A stretch of 40,105 bases of DNA from an uncultured Candidatus Saccharibacteria bacterium (GCA_947425085.1 CANDYV010000004.1:1-40105), one strand, 5' to 3'. Shown: positions 18,813-28,732, numbered from the stretch's first letter. Numbers and translations: made by a program. The notes: generated by a model not told the origin, from the letters alone.

Positions 18813-18863
18813 TTGACATTCTTACCGCCTCAAAATATCATTGTATTAGAAATATAATACAAT
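18813..18863 (+). promoter_or_regulatory. Promoter and palindromic operator of the GntR/ABC operon
   Basis: TTGACA (18813-18818), 17 nt, TATCAT (18836-18841); perfect inverted repeat ATTGTATTA-GAAATA-TAATACAAT (18840-18863). Confidence 0.7.
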
Positions 18864-18882
18864 ATCACAAGGCTAGGATTCC

Positions 18883-19242
18883 ATGGATTTTCACTTCGAT
18901 AATAAACACCCAATCTACCTCCAGCTTCTCGAGCAGCTCGAGCTATACATCGCTTCTGGCCAGCTCACCCCTGGAGAAAGATTGCCTTCCGTGCGCGATT
19001 TCGCCCTCAAAGCCCAGGCCAACCCCAACACTATCCAACGCACGCTCGCTGAGCTTGAAGCGCTCGGGTTAATTTTTACGGAACGCACCAACGGTAAATT
19101 CGTCACCACCGACCAAAAACTACTCAAAAAATATCGTGAACAATTCGCCGCTGACAAAACCCAAAAATATATCCAAGACATGCACAGTTTAGGATTTGAA
19201 AACCAAGAAATTATCAATTATATAACCAAGAAAGGAGTTTAA
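18883..19242 (+). CDS. GntR-family (YtrA-type) regulator
   Basis: HPIYLQLLEQLELYIASGQLTPGERLPSVRDFALKAQANPNTIQRTLAELE; 119 aa, wHTH only. Confidence 0.9.
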   Translation: MDFHFDNKHPIYLQLLEQLELYIASGQLTPGERLPSVRDFALKAQANPNTIQRTLAELEALGLIFTERTNGKFVTTDQKLLKKYREQFAADKTQKYIQDMHSLGFENQEIINYITKKGV

Positions 19243-19244
19243 AA

Positions 19245-20009
19245 ATGAAAAATCCCACCAAAAATTCGATAAAATCGCCCCGCAAATCCACGCAAGCATC
19301 ACTTGTCGTTTGTAAAAACTTATCAAAAAGTTTCGGGCGCCAAGAAGTCTTGCGAAATATCAATCTAGAAATCCCTCGTGGCAAAATCATCGGTTTGCTT
19401 GGCCAAAACGGCGCCGGCAAATCCACATTCATCAAGCTCTTAAACGATTTACTCACGCCGACTAGCGGCAGCATCCTCATCAACGGTTCGCCAATCGGCC
19501 CAGAAAGCAAACGCATTATCGCCTATCTTCCAGAACGCACATATCTCGACAAAACCTTGCTTATTCGCGACGCTCTTCAATACTTTTCCGAGTTTTACGA
19601 TAACTTCAACATCGATAAAGCGAAGAAGCTCCTTCAAGAACTCAACCTAGCTGAAGACATGCAAATCAACAAAATGAGCAAAGGCATGCAAGAAAAACTC
19701 CAGCTCATCCTCGTCATGAGTCGTGACGCCGAACTCTATATTCTCGACGAACCGCTCGGCGGCGTCGATCCTGCCACGCGTGATTACATCCTGAACACCA
19801 TCCTCACCAATTTCAAAGAAGGCGCCAGCGTCCTTATTTCCACGCACCTCATCGCCGACATTGAACGCATCCTCGACGAAGTCATTTTCGTCAACCAGGG
19901 AGAAATTACCCTTACCGAAAGCGCCGATTCTCTTTGCGCCAAACACGACGCTTCAATCGACGAAATCTTCCGCCAAACTTTCAAAAACCAAACTCACGCA
20001 TCATTATAG
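19245..20009 (+). CDS. ABC transporter ATP-binding protein
   Basis: GLLGQNGAGKSTFIKLL, MSKGMQEKLQLIL, LYILDEPLGGVDPATRD. Confidence 0.92.
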   Translation: MKNPTKNSIKSPRKSTQASLVVCKNLSKSFGRQEVLRNINLEIPRGKIIGLLGQNGAGKSTFIKLLNDLLTPTSGSILINGSPIGPESKRIIAYLPERTYLDKTLLIRDALQYFSEFYDNFNIDKAKKLLQELNLAEDMQINKMSKGMQEKLQLILVMSRDAELYILDEPLGGVDPATRDYILNTILTNFKEGASVLISTHLIADIERILDEVIFVNQGEITLTESADSLCAKHDASIDEIFRQTFKNQTHASL

Positions 20010-20019
20010 AAAGGAAATT

Positions 20020-20856
20020 ATGCTCGCCAAACTTATTAAATACGACTTAAAATATCTTCTCAAAAGTGTTGCACTTTTCGGAGGCTTACTCTTAATCTGT
20101 GCCATCCTTTTCAACATTACCGGCTACCACGAAATCATCGAACCTGGCAACGACGCATGGCTCGGATACAATAGACCCTCCATGATTATCTTTCTCCATA
20201 CCATTTTCTATAACGCTATCTTCGTTGTTGTCATCTGGCTCATCCTAAACTCCATCATGCGCATTTGGCACCGCTATCGCGCCAGTTTCTTTCTCGACGA
20301 ATCCTACCTCACTCACACTTTGCCAATCAAACGCTCAACGCTCTGGCTCGCCAAATTTCTCAGCACTGTCATTACGCTTCTTTCCGTCCTTGCGGCCATT
20401 GCTTTTAGCTTTGCCGTTTTAAGTCTTTCGCCAAACGGTAAAGATCTCATTGCCAGCTTCGGCATTTTCCCCCACAAACCAAACCCGTTCTACATCGTTT
20501 CCTACATCATCACATTCTTCACCCAACTCCTTTGTGCTACTATGTGCGGCCTCCTCGGCATCACGCTCGGCAACCGCGTTCAAAATCATCGTCTCCGCAA
20601 AAGTATCTTTTTCGGCACCGCTTTTTACATACTTTGCGGACTCACCCTAATTTGGGGCTTGCTCCTTCTCAACTTCATCCCAGACTTCCGCGCTATGATT
20701 GTCGACTTGGACGTCAATCTCTCCACTCCGTATGCCTTCGATCCAATCCTCATGATTAAGCTCCTTTCTATCGTCTTTATCATTTATTCCGCTCTCATCG
20801 CTACTATCTATTTCTCGAACCGCGCCTTACTTCAAAAAGGTATCGACGTCGACTAG
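20020..20856 (+). CDS. ABC transporter permease
   Basis: MLAKLIKYDLKYLLKSVALFGGLLL start, multi-TM; directly after the ATPase. Confidence 0.8.
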   Translation: MLAKLIKYDLKYLLKSVALFGGLLLICAILFNITGYHEIIEPGNDAWLGYNRPSMIIFLHTIFYNAIFVVVIWLILNSIMRIWHRYRASFFLDESYLTHTLPIKRSTLWLAKFLSTVITLLSVLAAIAFSFAVLSLSPNGKDLIASFGIFPHKPNPFYIVSYIITFFTQLLCATMCGLLGITLGNRVQNHRLRKSIFFGTAFYILCGLTLIWGLLLLNFIPDFRAMIVDLDVNLSTPYAFDPILMIKLLSIVFIIYSALIATIYFSNRALLQKGIDVD

Positions 20857-20950
20857 TCACCTTCCCAGAAATCTCGACTAACTATCCCACAACAACCACA
20901 CAACCCATCAAAACTAAAATCAATCATCCTAACCATGCTATAATTCAATT

Positions 20951-21001
20951 ATGACCCCCCCCCAGACGCATTTTCGAACAACCTTCTCCGCCATAACCTG
21001 A
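20951..21001 (+). CDS. Putative short leaderless ORF starting with a C9 tract (MTPPQTHFRTTFSAIT)
   Basis: TGC-TATAAT-tcaatt-ATG matches the start architecture of other genes here; a 1-nt tract change would extend it to 40 aa. Confidence 0.4.
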   Translation: MTPPQTHFRTTFSAIT

Positions 21002-21068
21002 ACTTTTTCGTAACCCAAACATACGCCAAAAACTTCAATTTTAACTTATCTAATCCAGAAAGGGAATT

Positions 21069-22070
21069 ATGACAGGACTCGTCCTTGATCAAGTTTCAAA
21101 AACCTTCGCCGGCAAGAAAGTCGTCGACAAAGTCTCCCTGAAACTCGACAAACCTGGCGTCTACGGTCTCCTCGGGACCAACGGCGCCGGCAAAACCACC
21201 ACTATTCGCATGCTCCTCGGCATCATCAACAAAGATAGCGGCGAAATCACTTGGAACGGCCAAGCCGTCAATCGCAAAGACGTTAATTTCGGCTATCTCC
21301 CCGAAGAACGTGGCGTCTACCCTAAAACCAAAATCCTCGACCAACTTATCTATTTCGCCGAGCTTAAAGGCATGAACAAAGTCGACGCCGAAAAATCAAT
21401 CCGTAAATGGGCGAAGCGTCTCAAAGTCGAAGAATATCTCGAAATGCCCGCCGAAAAACTTTCCAAAGGCAACCAGCAAAAAATCCAATTCATGACCGCC
21501 ATCATCCACGATCCAGACCTCGTCGTACTCGATGAGCCATTCAGCGGCCTCGACCCCGTCAACACCACCATCCTCAAAGACATTATTATCAACCTCGTCA
21601 AAGCCGGCAAATACGTCATCATGTCTGCCCACCAAATGGCAACCATTGAAGAATTCTGTAGCGATATCCTCATCCTCAATAAAGGCAAAACCGTCCTCCA
21701 AGGCAATCTTAAAGATATTAAAGCCGCCTACCCCGCCAACCGCGTCGAAATTGACGTCGATGAAGATATTAACAAATACATCAGCCCAGCTAAATTGACA
21801 ATCTTGAACGAGAAGAATCACCAATATACCTTGCGAATTTCAAACGAAGCCGAAGCCGAAAACCTTCTCAAACAACTCGTCGAAAATCACATCAAAATCA
21901 ACCGTTTTGAAATCTTGAAGCCAACCCTGAACGACATTTTTATCGAGAAAGTCGGCGCTACGAGCGAAGCAAACATCGCCACGCCAAACACTCTAGATGA
22001 AGCGGACGCCATTCAAAACGACGCCGCGGATAACCAAACCGTAGAAGAAACAGGAGCTGAAAATGAATAA
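21069..22070 (+). CDS. NatA-like ABC transporter ATP-binding protein
   Basis: GLLGTNGAGKTTTIRMLLG, LSKGNQQKIQFMTA, LVVLDEPFSGLDPVN. Confidence 0.92.
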   Translation: MTGLVLDQVSKTFAGKKVVDKVSLKLDKPGVYGLLGTNGAGKTTTIRMLLGIINKDSGEITWNGQAVNRKDVNFGYLPEERGVYPKTKILDQLIYFAELKGMNKVDAEKSIRKWAKRLKVEEYLEMPAEKLSKGNQQKIQFMTAIIHDPDLVVLDEPFSGLDPVNTTILKDIIINLVKAGKYVIMSAHQMATIEEFCSDILILNKGKTVLQGNLKDIKAAYPANRVEIDVDEDINKYISPAKLTILNEKNHQYTLRISNEAEAENLLKQLVENHIKINRFEILKPTLNDIFIEKVGATSEANIATPNTLDEADAIQNDAADNQTVEETGAENE

Positions 22071-23292
22071 TTTTAAAGATATTTGGACCGTCGCAAAGTT
22101 CACCATGAAAGACATGGTGAGCCGCAAATCCTTCCGCATTTCTACCATAATTATACTAGTGCTCATAGTTATCGGGTTTAACATCCCTAATTTCATCAAC
22201 AGCATCAATGGTGGCGATTTTAGTGAAACAATTTTAATCTCTGACCCAGAAAATGTTTTCGACGACCAGCTCGAAACTCTCAACACGCTCGACCCTAACT
22301 ATAAATACGAACCCACGGATGACAGTTTTGACGAAATCAAATCTAAACTTGAGTCCGGCGACGCCAGCTCTGCTATTACTATCGACAAAACTTCTGACAA
22401 CGTCAAGATTACCTACATTACCGAAAATACCGCGATGCTAAACGGTTTTCCAACCGGTCTCATGGACGCTCTAAGCGCGCTCTATACTAACATCCAAATC
22501 CAAAAACTGGGCCTCACCGAGCAACAACTTGCTAGCTTAGTGCCAAACTTTGAGTTTGAGCTCCGCCAAACCGAAGACCAAACCATCGGCGGCAACATCG
22601 GCGTCATGTTAATCCTATCATGTATCCTCTTCTTCGCCATTTACTTCTGCGCCTTCCAGGTTTCCAGCTCCATCACGACCGAAAAAACTTCCAAGATCAT
22701 GGAAACTCTCGTCACCTCCACCAGTCCCCGTACTATCATCCTCGGCAAAACTATCGGTATCGGTCTCGTCGGCCTCGGACAAGTTTTGCTTTTTGCAATT
22801 ACCGCAATCATCTGCGCAAAACTCTGTCTCGACCAAGAAATCTTAAACGCTTTGCTCGACCTCTCGAACTTTACGCCTTATCTCGCTATCATTACTATCG
22901 TCTACTTTATCCTCGGCTATTTTGCCTACGCCTTGCTCTACGCATTGACCGGCTCCACCGTCAGCAAACCTGAAGACATCCAATCCGCCAACACTCCTGT
23001 CGTCATTTTAACCATGGTCGGCTTCTACCTCTCCTACTTCACCCTCACCAACCCGACCGGCGATCTTAATATTTTTGCCTCGCTTCTCCCGATTTCTTCG
23101 CCTTTCTGCATGCCGCTTCGCGTAATGATGGGACTCGCGAACGGCTGGGACGTCGCGCTGTCAATCGCCATTCTCCTTATTTTCTGCTTCATTGTTGCTC
23201 ACATCGCTATCAAGGTCTACTCCAACGCCATCCTAAATTACGGTTCCAGAATGACAATCAAAGATATCATCCGCACCTACAAACAAAAGTAA
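22063..23292 (+). CDS. NatB-like ABC-2 permease
   Basis: Multi-TM; ITTEKTSKIMETLVTSTSPRTIILGKTIGIGLVGLGQV typical of ABC-2 permeases. Confidence 0.88.
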   Translation: MNNFKDIWTVAKFTMKDMVSRKSFRISTIIILVLIVIGFNIPNFINSINGGDFSETILISDPENVFDDQLETLNTLDPNYKYEPTDDSFDEIKSKLESGDASSAITIDKTSDNVKITYITENTAMLNGFPTGLMDALSALYTNIQIQKLGLTEQQLASLVPNFEFELRQTEDQTIGGNIGVMLILSCILFFAIYFCAFQVSSSITTEKTSKIMETLVTSTSPRTIILGKTIGIGLVGLGQVLLFAITAIICAKLCLDQEILNALLDLSNFTPYLAIITIVYFILGYFAYALLYALTGSTVSKPEDIQSANTPVVILTMVGFYLSYFTLTNPTGDLNIFASLLPISSPFCMPLRVMMGLANGWDVALSIAILLIFCFIVAHIAIKVYSNAILNYGSRMTIKDIIRTYKQK

Positions 23293-23299
23293 AGAATGA

Positions 23300-23330
23300 A
23301 AAAAGTGGAGTCCTCAAAGCTCCACTTTTT
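23300..23330 (+). terminator. Intrinsic terminator after the NatB-like gene
   Basis: AAAAAGTGGAG-tcctcaaag-CTCCACTTTTT. Confidence 0.85.
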
Positions 23331-23346
23331 GCTGTATAATATACTC

Positions 23347-23604
23347 ATGAACGAACTTATTATTCATGGCATTTATCGGCATTACAAAGGCGATTATTAT
23401 ATCGTTGAAAGCGTTGCGCATCACAGCGAAACCGGCGAAGAATTAGTCATCTATCGCGGACTCTACGAAAACGGCCATATGTACTGCGCTCGCCCAAAGG
23501 ACATGTTCTTGAGCGAAATCGATCCCGCCAAAATCCCCGCCGACCAACCCAAGCAAAAATATCGCTTTGAGCTTCAGGATATCAAAAGCGTCGCCAAACA
23601 CTAA
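23347..23604 (+). CDS. DUF1653-domain protein
   Basis: GIYRHYKGDYYIVESVAHHSETGEELVIYRGLYENGHMYCARPKDMF. Confidence 0.85.
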   Translation: MNELIIHGIYRHYKGDYYIVESVAHHSETGEELVIYRGLYENGHMYCARPKDMFLSEIDPAKIPADQPKQKYRFELQDIKSVAKH

Positions 23605-23622
23605 CCAACTACATCCGCGGAA

Positions 23623-25119
23623 ATGTCGCAGAAATACTATGCCGCTATCGACCTAAAATCCTTCTATGCTTCTGTCGAGTGCAACGAACGCGGCCTAGAT
23701 CCGCTCACTACAAATCTTGTTGTCGCCGACAGCTCGCGCACCGAGAAAACTATTTGTCTTGCGGTCTCGCCCTCGCTCAAATCCTACGGCCTTCCTGGAC
23801 GTGCCCGACTTTTTCAAGTTATCGAAAAAGTTCGCGAAATCAACGCCGAACGCCTCAAACGCGCACCGCTCGGCGTCTTTCTCGGACAATCTTCCGACAA
23901 TAACCTCCTCCAACAAAACCCAAACCTCGCCCTCGATTATATTGTCGCAACCCCGCGCATGAAATATTACCTCGACTACAGCTCGCGCATCTACGATGTC
24001 TATCTTCGACATCTCGCGCCAGAAGATCTTTACGCCTACTCAATCGACGAAATCTTCTGCGATATCACAAGCTACCTAAGACTCAATCGCCTCACGCCTT
24101 CCGAATTCGTTACCAGAATCGTTAAGGACATCTACGACGAAACCGGCATCACCGCCACCGCCGGTATCGGCACGAACCTCTTTCTCGCCAAAGTCGCCAT
24201 GGATATTCTGGCCAAACACGCCAAGCCAAACCAGGCTGGCGCTCGCATCGCTGAACTTAACGGACAAAGTTTCCGTGAACAACTCTGGGCGCACGAGCCA
24301 ATCACCGACTTCTGGCGCGTCGGACGCGGCTACGCCAAACGCCTCGCCGCCCACAACATTTTCACCATGGGCGACATTGCTCGCTGCTCATTAGAAAATG
24401 AAAAACTCCTCTACGATTTATTTGGCGTCAACGCCGAAATACTTATCGACCATGCCTGGGGTTACGAAGATGTCGAAATCGCCGAGGCCAAAAATTATCA
24501 TTCCGAAACCAAAAGTCTTAGCTCTGGCCAAGTTCTTTCTTGCCCCTACTCTTTCACCGACGCAGAAGTTATCGTCCGCGAAATGGCCGAAAGTCTATCG
24601 CTCGAACTTGTTCAGAAAGGCTATATCACCGACCATTTAGTTTTGCATATCGACTACGACAAAGATAGCCTCACCCCCACATTACAATCCGAGCCAATCG
24701 CCGAAGACCGCTACGGTCGTCGCGTTCCGAAGCCAGCCCACGGAACTTATCGTTTACCTCTACGGACTTCTTCTACTCGCCTCATCACTAATGGTTTTCT
24801 CGAACTCTATCACCAATACGTCAATCCAAATTTTCACATCCGCAAAGTCACCGTCGTTGCCGATGAATTAGTAGACGAAAACACACCATCTGACCGCCCC
24901 GAGACCAATCTCCAACTCGACTTTTTCACAAACTATGCCGAACTTGAACACAAGAAACAGCTTGAGTTAAAACGCCTCCATGACGAAAAACAAGTCCAAA
25001 AAGCCATCCTTGACATTCGCGAACGTTACGGTAAAAATGCTATTCTTCGCGGCACAAACTTCGAACCTAGCGCTACCGGCCGCAAGCGCCATCACCAAAT
25101 CGGAGGACACCGCGCATGA
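23623..25119 (+). CDS. Y-family DNA polymerase (UmuC/ImpB-like)
   Basis: YYAAIDLKSFYASVECNERGLDPLTTNLVVAD, YSIDEIFCDIT, TATAGIGTNLFLAKVAMDI. Confidence 0.92.
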   Translation: MSQKYYAAIDLKSFYASVECNERGLDPLTTNLVVADSSRTEKTICLAVSPSLKSYGLPGRARLFQVIEKVREINAERLKRAPLGVFLGQSSDNNLLQQNPNLALDYIVATPRMKYYLDYSSRIYDVYLRHLAPEDLYAYSIDEIFCDITSYLRLNRLTPSEFVTRIVKDIYDETGITATAGIGTNLFLAKVAMDILAKHAKPNQAGARIAELNGQSFREQLWAHEPITDFWRVGRGYAKRLAAHNIFTMGDIARCSLENEKLLYDLFGVNAEILIDHAWGYEDVEIAEAKNYHSETKSLSSGQVLSCPYSFTDAEVIVREMAESLSLELVQKGYITDHLVLHIDYDKDSLTPTLQSEPIAEDRYGRRVPKPAHGTYRLPLRTSSTRLITNGFLELYHQYVNPNFHIRKVTVVADELVDENTPSDRPETNLQLDFFTNYAELEHKKQLELKRLHDEKQVQKAILDIRERYGKNAILRGTNFEPSATGRKRHHQIGGHRA

Positions 25120-25307
25120 TTTCGCCCAACCATACTCCAAGAAGCCTAGATGATTATTCCGATATAATTAACCTTCCTCGCCCAATATCAAAAACTCGTC
25201 CACGCATGGACAGAAACTCGCGCGCCGCTCAATTTGCCCCCTACGCCGCTCTCGTCGGGCATCGCGACATTATTGCACAAAAAGAAGAAAACGCCCTTGA
25301 CAGTTGA
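25116..25307 (+). CDS. Small polymerase-associated protein (YolD-like)
   Basis: DIINLPRPISKTRPRMDRNSRAAQFAPYAALVGH; such small proteins accompany ImpB-type polymerases in Firmicutes. Overlaps the polymerase stop. Confidence 0.75.
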   Translation: MISPNHTPRSLDDYSDIINLPRPISKTRPRMDRNSRAAQFAPYAALVGHRDIIAQKEENALDS

Positions 25308-25347
25308 GCCACCATTCAACTATACTAATAGTTGAACACCCGTTCAA
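25298..25347 (+). promoter_or_regulatory. Promoter with overlapping ArsR/SmtB-type inverted repeats
   Basis: TTGACA (25298-25303), 17 nt, TATACT (25321-25326). Inverted repeats TTCAACTA-tactaa-TAGTTGAA (25315-25336) and TTGAAC-ACCC-GTTCAA (25332-25347). Confidence 0.75.
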
Positions 25348-25389
25348 TGATCTTGATATCGGGCGAAGAACAACTAACTAGGATAACTT

Positions 25390-25761
25390 ATGACCGAACC
25401 CAAATTAACTTGCGATTGCGATGCAATTCATCAAGACGCCGTCGCTCGCGCTCTCAAAAACCGCCCCGAAAGCGGGGAACTAGACCGCTTATCTAGCCTT
25501 TTTAAAATCCTGGGAGACCGGACGCGCATTGCAATCCTCCAAACTCTTGACCAGAATGAAATGTGCGTTTGCGACCTCGCAAACGTCCTCGACATGACAA
25601 AGTCTTCCATTTCGCACCAGCTCGCAGTCCTGCGCGACGCACATATTATCAAAAGTCGCCGCGCCGGCAAAGAAGTTTATTATTCAATGGAAGACGACCA
25701 CGTCACAAAGCTCTACGAGCTCGGCCTCGTCCACATCAAACATCTAGAAAATCAGGAGTAA
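25390..25761 (+). CDS. ArsR/SmtB-family metalloregulator
   Basis: LFKILGDRTRIAILQTLDQNEMCVCDLANVLDMTKSSISHQLAVLRDAHIIKSRRAGKEVYYSM; CVC metal-box-like motif. Confidence 0.92.
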   Translation: MTEPKLTCDCDAIHQDAVARALKNRPESGELDRLSSLFKILGDRTRIAILQTLDQNEMCVCDLANVLDMTKSSISHQLAVLRDAHIIKSRRAGKEVYYSMEDDHVTKLYELGLVHIKHLENQE

Positions 25762-25765
25762 AATC

Positions 25766-27814
25766 ATGCGTTACAAATATACTATTCATAATCTAGACTG
25801 CGCAAACTGTGCCCGCGAAGTCGAAGAAACTCTCGCAAAAGACCCGCGCCTCGATCACGTCAGCGTCAACTTCAATACCTCCAAAGTCTCCTTCGACTCC
25901 GAAACCAAAGTCGCGCTTGACGAACTCAACCGTCTCGTCCAAAAAGCCGAGCCGGAAGCCTATCTCACCGACAGCGCTTCCGTCGATGATGTTCCAGCGA
26001 AGCCTCTCCAACAAACCATTATTCTCGTCATCGCCCTAGCCATCGGCACTATTTCCTATTTCGCTCCGCTCCCGACTGCCGTCAAGATTCTCGGCTACAT
26101 CGTCGCCTACAGTATTTTGTTATATCGCACGGCCAGGAACGCCATCAAACTTCTTTTCAAAAGTCATACCTTAAACGAGAACGCGCTCATCACCATCTCC
26201 TGCATTGGCGCACTCTGTATTGGCGAAATACTTGAAGGTATGATGGTTATCGCGCTTTACACTATTGGCAAAATCTTAGAGGCCAAGGCATTAGATAACT
26301 CACGCCGCGGAGTCCAGGAACTCCTCGACCTCAAACAACCTTACGCCAACCTACTAAACCCAAAGACCAAACAAATCCAAAAAATCTCCGTCGATGACAT
26401 TAAAATTGGCGACTGCTTAGTCATCAAGAAAGGCGAAAAAATCCCCGTCGACGGCGTCATCATTAAGGGCGAAACTACTCTAGATCTCTCCGCCCTTACC
26501 GGCGAAAGTCTCCCCGTAAAAGTCGCCGAAAATTCCAGTATTCTTTCCGGCTCCGTCAATACCGGCAATGTCATTCACCTTCGCGTCGAAAAAACTTTCG
26601 CAAGCTCTACCGTCGCCAAAATCCTTGAGCTACTCGAAGACGCCACCGACAAGAAAGCCAAAACCGAAACCATCGTCGCCAAAATCAGCAAAGTCTATAC
26701 TCCAATCATCATCCTACTTTCGCTCCTCACAATCTTTCTACTTCCAACTATCTTTCACCTTTCGTTCTCCGATGCAGTTTATCGCAGCCTCACTTTTCTT
26801 GTCATCTCTTGCCCTTGTGCAATCGCCATTTCCGTCCCTCTCTCTTATTTCACCGGGATCGGCACCGCCAGCAGACACGGCATCCTCATAAAAGGCAGCA
26901 ACTATCTCGACAACCTCAGCTCCGCAAAAAACATCATCTTCGATAAAACTGGCACCTTAACTAGCGGAAAGTTTTCCGTCACCAACATCGAGGTCTTTGA
27001 TAATACCTATTCAAAAGACGAAATTATCGATTTACTTGTCGCCGGCGAAACACTTTCGGGGCATCCTATCGCCAGCTCCATACTTAAGCTCCGGCCTAAA
27101 CACGCCAAACTTCCGAAAGTCAAAAACTTCCAGGAAATTACCGGACAAGGCATCACCTATACCGTCAAAAATCAACACATTTCCGTCGGCAATTCACTAC
27201 TTTGCCCTTGTCAAGAAAACGCCCTACTACACGTTCATATCAACAATCAACACGTCGCTTCAGTCACTATTTCCGACAGTATCAAGCCTTCCGCAGCCGA
27301 AACCATCCAAGCCCTAGAAAAGCGCAATCTAACAACTTACATGTTCACCGGCGACAAAAACTCCGTCGCAAAATCTATTGGGCGCGAACTCGGAATCGAC
27401 CATATCTACGCCGAAATGCTACCGACCAATAAGTTTCATCGCTTCGAGGCTATCGCGAAGAACGCTCCAACTATTTTCGTTGGCGACGGAATCAACGATG
27501 CACCGGTGCTCCGTCGCGCAGACATCGGTATCGCCATGGGTGCAGCTGGTTCTGAATCCGCCATTGAGGCAGCCGACGTCGTAATTATGAATGACGACCT
27601 CGCCAAGATCCCTTATCTACTCAAACTCTCCGATTTCACGAAGCATATCATTTACCAAAATCTCATCTTCGCCATCACGGTTAAAATCCTCATTCTCATC
27701 GCCAGCCTCTTTGGCCTCGCTAATATGTGGTTCGCGGTCTTCGCCGATACCGGCGTCACGCTTCTCACCATTCTCAATACCCTCCGTATCCTTCGCAAAA
27801 CATACACAAACTAA
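25766..27814 (+). CDS. Cd/Zn/Pb-type P1B ATPase with N-terminal HMA domain
   Basis: NLDCANCAREVEE, SCPCA, DKTGTLTSGKF, GDGINDAPVL. Confidence 0.93.
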   Translation: MRYKYTIHNLDCANCAREVEETLAKDPRLDHVSVNFNTSKVSFDSETKVALDELNRLVQKAEPEAYLTDSASVDDVPAKPLQQTIILVIALAIGTISYFAPLPTAVKILGYIVAYSILLYRTARNAIKLLFKSHTLNENALITISCIGALCIGEILEGMMVIALYTIGKILEAKALDNSRRGVQELLDLKQPYANLLNPKTKQIQKISVDDIKIGDCLVIKKGEKIPVDGVIIKGETTLDLSALTGESLPVKVAENSSILSGSVNTGNVIHLRVEKTFASSTVAKILELLEDATDKKAKTETIVAKISKVYTPIIILLSLLTIFLLPTIFHLSFSDAVYRSLTFLVISCPCAIAISVPLSYFTGIGTASRHGILIKGSNYLDNLSSAKNIIFDKTGTLTSGKFSVTNIEVFDNTYSKDEIIDLLVAGETLSGHPIASSILKLRPKHAKLPKVKNFQEITGQGITYTVKNQHISVGNSLLCPCQENALLHVHINNQHVASVTISDSIKPSAAETIQALEKRNLTTYMFTGDKNSVAKSIGRELGIDHIYAEMLPTNKFHRFEAIAKNAPTIFVGDGINDAPVLRRADIGIAMGAAGSESAIEAADVVIMNDDLAKIPYLLKLSDFTKHIIYQNLIFAITVKILILIASLFGLANMWFAVFADTGVTLLTILNTLRILRKTYTN

Positions 27815-27899
27815 TTTCTTCCTCCATAATTCTCACTACACATTTTTATATTCCGTAGTATAATAAGCATAAGAACTATATTAAAGAGGAGAAGTTATC

Positions 27900-28661
27900 G
27901 TGGCAGAAACACGTAAAACTACTAAACCAAAAACCAAACCAGCCAAAAAGCCTGCGACCAAGCCAACCAGCAAGCCGTCCGTCAAACCAAAAGAAGTCAA
28001 AGAAGTAAAGACCACTACTACTTCCAAACCAAGCACCTCTAAGCCTGCTACCACCGCCGGCAAAACTGGCGCCAGCAAAGGCATCCTCATCGCTATCATC
28101 GTCATCGCGATCATTGCCGTCGTTGCAGGCGTAGTCGTCTGTGTCATCAATGGCTGCATGAAAAATGACGAAACCGTCATGATCGAGAACGGCAAAGGCG
28201 ACAAAGTCGAATCTAAATATGTTTCGCTAGAAGGTTACAAGTATCGCGTCCTCGTCCCGACCAGCTTCAAAACCTTGAGCGCCGAAGAAATCGCCAAAGA
28301 TTACGGCACTAGCGAAGCTCCCGAGCTCGTCTACGCCAACGAAGAGAACACCGTCAATGTTGCTTTCAGCAAACCAAATAACTCTTTGAAGAATGACGAA
28401 ATCGAAGAATACCTCAATGCTATGAAAACCATTCTCGGTACCAGCATGGACGTCATCAGCGCCAACATGGTCGAGAAAGATGGCCACAACATCGGTATCC
28501 TCAAGATTGTCAGCGAACTCGAAGACGAGAAAATCTACAACCAAATGGCTTTCTTCTCATACGACGACAAGCTCGCTATTGTCACCTTCAACTGCCGCGA
28601 CAACGTCCGCAATGAATGGGAAAAAGTCGGTGATTCTATCATCGATTCCATCAAGTTCTAA
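27900..28661 (+). CDS. Single-TM protein with Lys/Pro/Thr-rich N-terminus
   Basis: KTTKPKTKPAKKPATKPTSK tail, TM GILIAIIVIAIIAVVAGVVVCVI, C-terminal extracytoplasmic domain; GTG start. Confidence 0.7.
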   Translation: MAETRKTTKPKTKPAKKPATKPTSKPSVKPKEVKEVKTTTTSKPSTSKPATTAGKTGASKGILIAIIVIAIIAVVAGVVVCVINGCMKNDETVMIENGKGDKVESKYVSLEGYKYRVLVPTSFKTLSAEEIAKDYGTSEAPELVYANEENTVNVAFSKPNNSLKNDEIEEYLNAMKTILGTSMDVISANMVEKDGHNIGILKIVSELEDEKIYNQMAFFSYDDKLAIVTFNCRDNVRNEWEKVGDSIIDSIKF

Positions 28662-28680
28662 GCCAATCAACTAGAACAAC

Positions 28681-28711
28681 AAAAACTCCCGACCTAAAAT
28701 CGGGAGTTTTT
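28681..28711 (+). terminator. Intrinsic terminator
   Basis: AAAAACTCCCGA-CCTAAAA-TCGGGAGTTTTT. Confidence 0.9.
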
Positions 28712-28732
28712 CTAAGGTATTCGAAGTCGTAA

